From Culturomica massiliensis (GTDB taxonomy: Bacteria > Bacteroidota > Bacteroidia > Bacteroidales > Marinifilaceae), in contig NZ_LT594621.1 in the NCBI RefSeq assembly GCF_900091655.1, positions 2,418,001-2,482,000 of the forward strand: a stretch of 64,000 nucleotides of DNA. The letters are read 5' to 3'. Both the position numbers and the translations under genes were made by a program. Within the stretch, counting starts at the first letter, position 1; each line of letters begins with the position of its first letter. Below the pieces are notes generated by a model, which had not been told where the DNA came from, did no database searches, and was given only the letters and a program-made list of their open reading frames with translations. Positions 55,601-61,524 of the stretch are shown piece after piece.

Positions 55601-58371
55601 GTTACCCCCGGCTCCGTCGCATCTATCGTCAATGTTTTGGTATCCCCGTCCGTATCCAGCTCGGCACACAGGCTGCCGCTGGCCGAAAGTGTCTGCTCCT
55701 TGGGAGCATCCACATTGCGTATCCGGACCTTATTGGTCGTTCCCGTACAACCTTCACGTGTCTCCACATGCACCTCATATTCCCCTTCGCCGATATGCGA
55801 CCAGCCGATGGGAGAGGTACGGTCGGGTTCTTTGTCCGGATCCGGTACCCCATTCTTATACAAGGTATAAGTCGCCCCTTCCATAAAACGGTCAACCTGC
55901 AACTCGGTAAATTCCGTATAGATCGTACCGTCGGCAAGCTTGATGTTGCAATTTACAGTATCTCCGTGCAGAGCCGACAACTTATGAATGGAAGGAGGAG
56001 GCAACATATACACGGAATCTTCGAGCGTAATGGTCGTCGTACAACCGTTGACACCGGTAGCCACGACCCGGTAACGCCCGTAATCCATATTTTCATAAAT
56101 ACGAGGCTCCCCGTCGGGAGGCGAATTCAATTCCGGAACGGCAAAGATGCGTACACCTCCCGTAAATGTCGTATAAGGCACATTCTGGAAGCCGCTTCCC
56201 TGATTGCGTTCCAACTGATACTGCACATCGTTTTCCCATTCTCCCAATACCAGGGTGGCACCGCTGTTTCCCATACAATAGTAAGAGGAAATAAAAAAGT
56301 TCGGGGCCTTGGGCGAAGGCCATTCGTCGATATAAGGCCGTCCGTTCATTTCCTGGGAACATTCGGTTTTGGGGTTCGTGGCCATAATGTAGTATATACC
56401 ACCCGCCATATTCTCGAATTTCAGGGAATCGCCCGTACCTTTCAATTCCTTGACAAAAATACCGTAATCCCGGTATAGTGAATAAGTTAACGTATCGGAA
56501 GAACCGGCTAAGGTCAAATTTCCCGTCGGCGTATGCCCGGCACAGTATTCCCCCTCTCCGGTGAATTTATAATGCTCGAAAACCTCTACATCCACCCAAC
56601 CGCTGTCCAAGGCCGCATTACATACGTTATAAGCATATACCTTGTATTTATTCCGTTCCGTCACATCCTGGCCCTTCACTTCTACGAAATTGGTATCCGA
56701 TTCGTATGTATGTTCGTTAAGTACCCACCGGTAATGGATGGGAGTCGTACCCGTCGTCGCTACCGAAAGTTTTTGTTCCATTCCGGCACACAAAAGCATG
56801 TTGTATCCTCCGACACCCTTTTTAAAGCTGACCGGAATCGCCAGATTTTCCAGACGCACAGGCTCACTCAGAGTACCCCCGCACTGGTTATAGGCCTTCA
56901 CCTGATAGAGTCCCAGATCACTCTCTCCGATATGAAGAATATCGAAATCCTCCGAAGTCGTATTTTCATAATGCCCGTTATCATACAAAGGCAACCGGTT
57001 GAAATACCAGCGCAAACTATCGGTTGTCAGATCGGGTTCCACACCGAAATAGGTAATGGAATCTCCCACACAAGCCCGTTTTTTCAAAAAAGGATCCCGG
57101 TCGAAACGCGGACGTAAAGTCACTTTTACCCGAATCGGTCTGGATGTCTCCTTTTCGATACAATTATTATAAGCGACACAGAAATAATTACCGGCATCGC
57201 TTTCCTGAATATTCTCCAGACGAAGCACATTGCCTTCGGATTCCGGAATACGTACTCCGTCTTTCGTCCAGTAATACTGGTTTGCCGAACCGCTGGCCGT
57301 ACAGGTCATTACAAGCGTACTCCCCTCACAGACCGTCGTATCCGGAAATACATACACTTCACTCACCGGCCGGATAAAACTGGGCTTTTTTTCTACTTTC
57401 AATTCGATGATCTCACTGTAGGAATCTTCATCCGAACATTGGTTGGAAATCGCCCAACGGTAATAACCGGCATCCGACATCAGCACCCCGTTGATAAAAA
57501 TAGAGGAAGAAGGCAGCAATTTGGAATTCTGTACCCTCCATTCTCCCGTACTCCAATCTTTATATAACTTCTCCAAATAGCAGGTATAAGATCCGCCTCC
57601 TGTAATTTTAGCCCTCAGTTCCAGGCGTTCGTATTCACAGGTCGTCAACACCCCGTCGACAACAACATTATCCCAGATGACCTGAGGAATATCGTATACC
57701 GGCAAAAAGACCGAATCCGAAACGATACCGCATTCGTTATAGGCCGATACCACATACAGCCCTTCCACATCTTCGGCGGGAGGTGTCAGCTTAACGGTCA
57801 GATCCCGGGTCGTATCGGGCAATATCGTCGTTCTTCCGCTTAACGTATCTATCCTTTTCCAGGCATATTGAATATCGTTTTTCTCTGCAGCAAAACTGGG
57901 TACCAATTGTACGGAACCGGTATTGATACAGGCATATTGTAAATATTCGTGAGCCGCCATCGGATTCGTCAGCCAGGGCGCCCGGTTGAGATCGATATGG
58001 AATACCTCACTGGTATCCGAATCACAACTATTCACCACCAGACAGCGATAACGTCCGGAATCGGTGGCACTGGTCGGATTCAATATCCGCAAGGAATCGG
58101 TCCCCAATCCTAAATACCTGGACGCATCTGTCAAATCCGTAAAGAAATTAGCACCCAGCTTCTGCCATTTGTATTGCAGATTGGTGCCCGTGGCATGTAC
58201 GACCAATAGAATCGTATCGCTGACACAGGTAATTTCCGTAGCACTTAACGTTTTTACCACCGGAGGTACACACGACATAGTCGCTCCGTCCCCTTTTCCT
58301 CCGGTGTATATCTGTCCGGCAGCCATATAGCCTGTCAACAGCAAAACAATGCACACTAAAAAGCGTCTCAT
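46675..58371 (-). CDS. Very large Ig/PKD-repeat surface protein with Cys/His-rich modules and dockerin-like tail, 3898 aa
   Basis: A signal peptide (MRRFLVCIVLLLTGYMAAGQ) is followed by Ig-like modules with the eukaryote-like D-x-G-x-Y-x-C pattern (TDSGRYRCLVVNSC, SDAGNYFCVAYNNC) over about 45-600. Next come many copies of a module of the type YTLYRDN...GTGDTLKF...GVYTVKAEN (about 600-2600), then more Ig-like modules, then the shared C-terminal module from about 3640: EGVLLGG, DWIYVEARTQ, IAVLHRNHLPVMT, FDVNFDGIVDF, ending NRDKFSEIELEP. Two Cys/His-rich segments (residues 1039-1116 and 1186-1251) interrupt the array. The frame reaches a TTG at 58377, but the ATG at 58371 is used. It follows the FGE-like gene by 20 bases. 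No CHU_C domain is seen. Confidence 0.87.
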   Translation of the reverse strand: MRRFLVCIVLLLTGYMAAGQIYTGGKGDGATMSCVPPVVKTLSATEITCVSDTILLVVHATGTNLQYKWQKLGANFFTDLTDASRYLGLGTDSLRILNPTSATDSGRYRCLVVNSCDSDTSEVFHIDLNRAPWLTNPMAAHEYLQYACINTGSVQLVPSFAAEKNDIQYAWKRIDTLSGRTTILPDTTRDLTVKLTPPAEDVEGLYVVSAYNECGIVSDSVFLPVYDIPQVIWDNVVVDGVLTTCEYERLELRAKITGGGSYTCYLEKLYKDWSTGEWRVQNSKLLPSSSIFINGVLMSDAGYYRWAISNQCSDEDSYSEIIELKVEKKPSFIRPVSEVYVFPDTTVCEGSTLVMTCTASGSANQYYWTKDGVRIPESEGNVLRLENIQESDAGNYFCVAYNNCIEKETSRPIRVKVTLRPRFDRDPFLKKRACVGDSITYFGVEPDLTTDSLRWYFNRLPLYDNGHYENTTSEDFDILHIGESDLGLYQVKAYNQCGGTLSEPVRLENLAIPVSFKKGVGGYNMLLCAGMEQKLSVATTGTTPIHYRWVLNEHTYESDTNFVEVKGQDVTERNKYKVYAYNVCNAALDSGWVDVEVFEHYKFTGEGEYCAGHTPTGNLTLAGSSDTLTYSLYRDYGIFVKELKGTGDSLKFENMAGGIYYIMATNPKTECSQEMNGRPYIDEWPSPKAPNFFISSYYCMGNSGATLVLGEWENDVQYQLERNQGSGFQNVPYTTFTGGVRIFAVPELNSPPDGEPRIYENMDYGRYRVVATGVNGCTTTITLEDSVYMLPPPSIHKLSALHGDTVNCNIKLADGTIYTEFTELQVDRFMEGATYTLYKNGVPDPDKEPDRTSPIGWSHIGEGEYEVHVETREGCTGTTNKVRIRNVDAPKEQTLSASGSLCAELDTDGDTKTLTIDATEPGVTYEVYRQDPAKLWYKFIGDGNPKDIIIPNQRATFYAKAIDPTGMCSTSFSKDITVKASNFQVSTNPADIYLDAKGLTTWLHVDITGNYVQPLEVQWEKESELQQTGVISLPNTTVHKQYYWPFCPCAAKHDSYGSDWVHRYSHGPNCTLTNCPYLYHAYNPAAHGCVYMGTEWNTYTVAGYARRGKWYDLYYCRDQVTDDAGQEWYENDKSNPFRNRLTTPVNEDRTYKVTVTDGAGCVHSDDVTVRVIGGKLRAEILFSDIHKHYEYPFCPCVAQHTGYHYCSRNCNSENCIRQYHAHKHEGCIKRKTEYIEYRGRYQKYYDLWYCCTNLEATDTIVYKNDELFFCSDAKGGDYVYEKNWSFDAPGYADASWGGMKGDTVMFTAKQSGWLRLRVTSMGQEVRDSIWIEVYRRPFTAYIQDGNGQDRIDSLYLCKGEETKLYAYTAGGDGDVTTTQWWGDGFTGPNTGWWIFTPERSGWFFLTARNDDVVITDSVYILLRESPGTPEVEDPGARCVLPGQSETIKVLSPTTAGVNYVLEYSVDNGGSFVEKDRYNNSRGGAIPFRVESPVRDAGVYRVKAESVAGDHHCSTYSEPIEFIAPPSHDELTSLKYCDGKQLVLQLNSTSTDMSYSILSNRNICFETIHAPNDYFHKQFGAGTYKFVYTRNGHYPFENGLTKSCSDTVDIEIRKVVPPAQVDAVVNNGLGACEGQNATLALSPTERDVTYFLEAPNGERTELFTGNGGVAETVLSARPYGTYQVKAEREGCPTLVNWFTFNRNPKPVVQPDVYYCYPYGRLSLGEGSDLTYTGLEAGVTYILQREGISFDTIVGPGTKTFQGIQNGKYTVLAQNDETNCFSTTDFEVKAEEAPKEFTLYADCAQEKNITLRSSERGVRYTLYRDNEVVATMAGTGDTLKFGVYNTTGVYTVKAENTTTNCKADMNGNVQITELDICDLVQQRPTCTAATVTDLIYPCSSKGWSYYLKDVTTTDTLMSDVLAGTGSAISWSSVGPRMIKPYVSGRVTKNSRYILWGRDVCGDIPLDTIEVGVTKPGSGVLSMENVTSLDNVPAESCINEWENIYLSQVKADNKYVLIGLMDGGYRDSLTSYTATEDNNTDRIFLGAYKAYDAYVLDMDHKGCISSSRINVNYKPMPQLSGLDGTSICGNEGQLEVSLVGKLPNQNYYLYIDSKAEALDTLSASESDIQFRPQTEPGRYWVIVDNIDPVSKARFCRDTMYPSYAIGQAPQAFDITRYPELDGGNIYLCKGDTATISLGRTEKAVEYALFRDGVEVSPMRQYRVDGGEITFSVREAGVYSVVGFLGACTQEMNNKITVYMDTLPKLQLYDTYYYCKGAETGAKIEVLGAPYKCVFELRDGGLGTDPIERDTVQRYWGDGISDTISFNHLCPAGEQYSYVLTFQTKGGCRGHHYFDVEEVEPPTKFEAISTGDAVCEAECTRFGIAGDQYNVEYSLMKVDPDGDYEYNDNYIVGWGDRDTLWFPYPVCERGEFYVNATFYTRPQCSSRLKVNGVDTVFLAEVDTIRECSLRDYEVHYCSETAVGGTITLLNAQAGIEYRLCKDGVDPVVVGDYLKQVCTVEGETLEWTDVAAGEICKGEDFDNGTLYRIWAYNPATRCSKWMEAPVLVIGDKRPEVSAMTAPYYEFCDGEGVLLKTRATGCGLSYEWFRVGTSGNIAVGRDADLEIGQTGSYYCNITNTCGTFRSEPNIVLYVKDETVMTPMGVKTLCEGTPGLIFSEFENVNDGDYIWYRAEKPDAVLSTHPWLEFENVTHTDEGYYVCVGGDMKKGYCNVYADTVFVKVSNHVDSARIQLKRDTLCWGTTKSMSVDLPGYNIQWYFNGEAIPGATARAYSKTFYTTDAGRYAVKISSGCGERDLIPAYDIVVDTVIDHIWHTDDQNLCTDGPLYLEVRTSPMSGVNYVWQQIIAGEPKTVIGNSAGIKVDVPKDVAHVTYRVFYYNTCNDYASSAYQDVEVNVAVSIKATTPWPEEMTFCEGSGGSSADRTLTATMTGTTVHEYVWIFNPAGTAETDTVARGKTVNSYTIPDNKDASGLYTCMMTTDCGRMRYDYSCWVRINTPASIVTDLAATAGKMCEGSLYTPSITATGSDLQFRWILCHKDGTVDTVARGIGYEWEDTHMLSLVTEERYAGDTLKCIVYNNCGLDESTPVILEIEGRHNIDVEPETWVCYDSLATVHVKLMDGHGAPYVSGAWSYELCREDYNPIDRDVEAGRAVDTVTRLQPGNYAVKNLTDGVCDYKDQEMAVFTISERTKATAQMSLPNGKRDTTLCAQADLPIYVKIAGGTGPFEVTIWQKKTGEANWSVFNEWINVNPFYIEAAEAHAGYVYNIPVVNPARFMVTVRDLNGGDGIDGACEVFIDSGTEIIDVNIVPKSNVNWGMPVGRTDYGECELPINLNTILNPSVANGIYHITKLQPGGSEDITFDRNWNSPFILQTDGPGRYQVTYSTGGICDEVTNSKIIFVIDSLPKAHFIPKDTIICTGNMPPRVYVEMRGAEPMDYIRVESSRLRRDGTVEPFTRPGWEAGTPVGTTISYPRQEVPFYIVNTDSIVRYVLKELKDRHGCAMAAGPEISTSLTIAQLPRVTVEGSNQAYDNGFWNSVLQEYSIATGDSVRFRIRMTSGTAPWTLTVTYGNSYPIMDGEVTTYTVYAKDTILIEKRDGHYLFNCEDAHGCSLNNLGTTHRQISIEPDGYFKLEGVLLGGAVDPTLRGQSVNGSQLMLTGVMKSDLMTYGLLPTTDLEPMALAKSADFIDWIYVEARTQDVLGKWTVVARDSCILLKNGKALGRDGSNVLKLPKTGTHGKTFYIAVLHRNHLPVMTANPIQLGASPTAPQTVTFWYKENFWTRDNDLEKHAWKGIVLLNGGIDIWAMAPAYLNINQKALLVSMSNPNASFFNAGAPGYSIFDVNFDGIVDFPGYISDWSQINSYGSSEDAWLLLLNRDKFSEIELEP
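54619..54816 (-). repeat. Cys/His-rich module, copy 2 (residues 1186-1251 of the 3898-aa protein)
   Basis: Cys at 1194, 1196, 1206, 1210, 1215, 1227, 1250 and 1251 and His at 1186, 1188, 1200, 1204, 1220, 1222 and 1224. It shares CPC-x-x-x-H, C-x4-C-x4-H, GC-x4-TE and YYDL-x-YC with copy 1. The spacing suggests metal binding, but I do not recognise the family. Confidence 0.65.
55024..55257 (-). repeat. Cys/His-rich module, copy 1 (residues 1039-1116 of the 3898-aa protein)
   Basis: Cys at 1047, 1049, 1070, 1075, 1089 and 1116, and His at 1039, 1053, 1062, 1066, 1080 and 1087. Same signature order as copy 2 (CPCAAKH, CTLTNCPYLYH, GCVYMGTE, YYDL-like WYDLYYC). A PKD-like segment separates the copies. 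Confidence 0.65.
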
Positions 58372-58391
58372 ACGCAATATAATTTATTTTC

Positions 58392-61300
58392 TTACTTTTT
58401 ATAACAACGTATCGGGTGTTTTCCTTCCGTAGCCAGCGGATTTCCTACGGTCGCATCCGGTTCGAAAGACATAACACTAAAATAAGGATCCGTCGTATCG
58501 TAGCTGATATTAACATACCAACCGTTCAAATCCTTCAGCCACCAGCCACCTAAATTACCGTCGGCAGGAGGTACGCCCATCGCTGCCATAAAATTATCGA
58601 GTCCCGGTGCATACAAGCCCGGATTATACCCAGTACTGCATGGATCTGCGTCACTTACATAATCCTGTGTAGCCGGATCGCCGCACGGAGATTCTCCCTG
58701 TGTCGCATAAAAACGCCACAGCACATCCCACATCTGCTTCGTCGGAATAGCAAATCCCGGCGGGCACAAATTATCTCCGTTGGCCTGTATCTGCTTCCAC
58801 GTATACAATCCTCCGGTAGAAGCACCGTTTACAAACACCTTCGAATTCACCATCATCCAGCAACGTCCGTCCGGTTGTTGTGCTACAGCATAGGAATTTC
58901 CGTCATTATCCGTTACTGTAGCCGGACAAGCCAATCCGGCCACCCGAACCGCCAAATCCAGGATTTTTTCAAACGTACAGGCCCCCAATGTCACGGTTAC
59001 CCGCACTTTACAGGCACCACCGTCATTCAAAGGAATCTCGGAAGTCAGATCGGTCCGGTTAACCGTCACGATATCTTTCGTTACTCCTATCTGATTGGAC
59101 AACAAATGCCACGTACTCTTCGACTCCAACCTCCATTCCACTTTTACATCTCCGGCAATTCCCAGGTCCGTCTGTAAAGTAACCGAAGAAACATACGGGT
59201 TCATCTCCATATAGCTGTTCCCTCCGTTAATGACATAGCCCGGTACGACTACCGTTACCTCGTTCCCGTATGACTCGGCATGTGAAGCAATACTTTGCCG
59301 CCGGAATTTATAAGTGTGATACAATGTCTCATCGATCAGGCAGGTATTCAGAGTCCAGTTCTGGGTATTGCTGTTGGGCAAAGCCTCCCAGCCTGCTCCC
59401 TCATCGTTCATTTCCCACAAATAAACGGTAGAAGCCGGGGTATCGTCTCCCGGCTCAACTTCCGTAATCGCATACGGCTGAGCGGCACATATAAGGGCCG
59501 TATCGGGGTTTCTGCCTCCCTGTCCCTCAATCTTTCCGGTAAGGATCGATTTCATCGGCACACTGCGTCCTCCCCGGAAACCGGAATAAGCATAACGCAA
59601 TTCATCCGGCAAAGCCCTGGCATATACCGTATCTCCACGATACGACACCGCCATATTGTCGCCCACCAGCAAAGAACTGCCTGCGCCTAAAGCCTCCGAA
59701 GCAAAAGAACCGCCTTTCAGGATAAAGTTTTCTTTCGCAGCCGGCCAGTCCATTACCGGCCAGGGAATCGTTACATCTTCGTCTATCACAATCTCACACC
59801 CCCAATAACTTCCGCAATATCCGGATTTCGCCTGCCGGACGATGGTTGTCATCCGGTTGCCTTTTTTATTGATGGTCTGCATCGGAAGACTTTTGGAAGC
59901 AATCACCGTATAATTTCCCTGTCCGACATCAAATATTCCATAAACATGTACCACCGTATCCGTCCGCCAGGAAGCCACAGACGACCATATATTCCCATCC
60001 CCGAAAACTTCCCCGTTGAAATTTTTTCCCTGCCGGGCATTGTAGTAAATCTCGGCTAAATTCCCCGTCATTTCCATAATTCCCCACTTGGAAGCACCGG
60101 CTTTATAGATATCGGAAGTCTCCGTCGCAAAAGCCCCGCATCTGACCGGCCCGAGATTATGCACTTTCGGACCGTTCATACGACCGGTATTGGCAGCATT
60201 GGCGATCAATACTTCCTCGTCTTCCGCATTGTCATTTTTCACGGTCGAAATATTCCAGGCCTGCAAAGAAGCAAAATTAGGCGTGCCCCACGCAAAAGAG
60301 CGGTCATTGGCCCCAATAGCCGGATTCCGTTGACGACATCCTTTTTCATATTCCATTTCACTGTGCGGACGCAAACCCGCCCAATCGCAATAAGCCCGGA
60401 CATCATCGGGCGTCAGGTAATTACAGGCCACACTTTTTCCGTCGGCATCCGAATTGATCGGATCGTTTCCGTTCAGATCGAAACCGAAGATAACGGCCGT
60501 ATCGTGAGTACGGAACCGTTCCTGCAAAATGATGCCGTTCCGGTAATTCGGCACATCTTTTTTTCCGAAAGCAAATTGCCCCGGAGCCAGATTGTCCAGG
60601 TCGTTTCCGATGCGTTTTTTCTGATCGGTATAGGTAATCCGGTTCAGGAAATTCACATACTGTTCCTGCGACACCTCATACTTCATCGTATAAAATCCGG
60701 TATAGCCCGTCGGATACAAATCCGGCACCACCCATCTGTTCAGTACTCCCCTGTCTGCCGTCGCTCCCATAATATGCACCTTTACCTCATCGTCCGTATT
60801 TACATAAAAAGCAGAGTTGCATTCCTCGGAAACGAAAGAATAAGGAGAAATCCGGTCCCCCAGGTAATAAGGCCCGTTAGGAACATACACCATTTCTACC
60901 GCCTGTACGGAAACCTCTATTTTCCCCTGACGGATATCCTCTACCGTTACATCATAATACAGATTCAAATCCCCCTGCTTGAAATCCCATTCCAAAGACA
61001 CCCGGGGAATGTTCAGATTCCCGTTTCCGGGTGTACGCCGGAATAAAAATACCCCCGCTACCTCCTGCTTGGATGTAATCTGTGTCGGCTGATAATTTCC
61101 GGCATATATGACGTCCATCCGCAACAAATTGATGTTCTCCGTTTTTACCGGCAAAAATTCCATCGCCGGGACATTTCCTCCCCCCGTCACCCGGTGTCCG
61201 TCCTCTTTCAGATAAGCATGATGCCACGGCTCATTCACTCCTACCCGCCGGTACTTTACGAATAAATACACGGCATCCCAACTCTCACTTTCCCGCCAGG

Positions 61301-61448
61301 AATGCTCCCAGGACAACGGGAACGTAATCAATGCCGTATTCTCCGTAATAGCCTGAACTTTCGCCTCGCCCCGGATACGAACATCATTACCTATTGCCGG
61401 TTGTAACCAAACAATCAGCAATAGGATTGCAATTATTATTTTTACCAT
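58392..61448 (-). CDS. Secreted formylglycine-generating-enzyme-like protein fused to FISUMP domain, 1018 aa
   Basis: A signal peptide (about 1-20) and a beta-rich N-terminal part (20-180) precede a sulfatase-modifying-factor (FGE/SUMF1-like) domain at about 184-630. It opens MVYVPNGPYYLGD, continues YTMKYEVSQEQYVNFLNRITY and CDWAGLRPHSEMEYEKGCR, and ends YSGFRGGRSVP. The same fold is used by the T9SS lipoproteins GldK/PorK and GldJ, usually non-catalytically. An Ig-like region (about 650-830) follows, then a FISUMP (Fibrobacter major paralogous) domain at 840-1018 with VTDNDGNSYAVAQQPDGRCWM and NLCPPGFAIPTKQMWD. No lipobox and no sorting domain are seen. It has a good upstream promoter and is 20 bases ahead of the 3898-aa gene. 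A structural or assembly role is inferred. Confidence 0.85.
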   Translation of the reverse strand: MVKIIIAILLLIVWLQPAIGNDVRIRGEAKVQAITENTALITFPLSWEHSWRESESWDAVYLFVKYRRVGVNEPWHHAYLKEDGHRVTGGGNVPAMEFLPVKTENINLLRMDVIYAGNYQPTQITSKQEVAGVFLFRRTPGNGNLNIPRVSLEWDFKQGDLNLYYDVTVEDIRQGKIEVSVQAVEMVYVPNGPYYLGDRISPYSFVSEECNSAFYVNTDDEVKVHIMGATADRGVLNRWVVPDLYPTGYTGFYTMKYEVSQEQYVNFLNRITYTDQKKRIGNDLDNLAPGQFAFGKKDVPNYRNGIILQERFRTHDTAVIFGFDLNGNDPINSDADGKSVACNYLTPDDVRAYCDWAGLRPHSEMEYEKGCRQRNPAIGANDRSFAWGTPNFASLQAWNISTVKNDNAEDEEVLIANAANTGRMNGPKVHNLGPVRCGAFATETSDIYKAGASKWGIMEMTGNLAEIYYNARQGKNFNGEVFGDGNIWSSVASWRTDTVVHVYGIFDVGQGNYTVIASKSLPMQTINKKGNRMTTIVRQAKSGYCGSYWGCEIVIDEDVTIPWPVMDWPAAKENFILKGGSFASEALGAGSSLLVGDNMAVSYRGDTVYARALPDELRYAYSGFRGGRSVPMKSILTGKIEGQGGRNPDTALICAAQPYAITEVEPGDDTPASTVYLWEMNDEGAGWEALPNSNTQNWTLNTCLIDETLYHTYKFRRQSIASHAESYGNEVTVVVPGYVINGGNSYMEMNPYVSSVTLQTDLGIAGDVKVEWRLESKSTWHLLSNQIGVTKDIVTVNRTDLTSEIPLNDGGACKVRVTVTLGACTFEKILDLAVRVAGLACPATVTDNDGNSYAVAQQPDGRCWMMVNSKVFVNGASTGGLYTWKQIQANGDNLCPPGFAIPTKQMWDVLWRFYATQGESPCGDPATQDYVSDADPCSTGYNPGLYAPGLDNFMAAMGVPPADGNLGGWWLKDLNGWYVNISYDTTDPYFSVMSFEPDATVGNPLATEGKHPIRCYKK

Positions 61449-61486
61449 AATTATGGGAAATATTATAAAATATTGACATTTTCTTG

Positions 61487-61517
61487 CAAATTTACTAACA
61501 TTAACACATTTTTCAAA
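61487..61517 (-). promoter_or_regulatory. Promoter of the FGE-like/3898-aa transcription unit
   Basis: On the minus strand TTTG (61517-61514) and TAAATTTG (61494-61487) are separated by 19 bases, matching the Bacteroidetes -33 TTTG / -7 TAnnTTTG promoter. The -7 box ends 38 bases before the ATG. This is the best promoter match in the window. Confidence 0.7.
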
Positions 61518-61524
61518 ATATATG

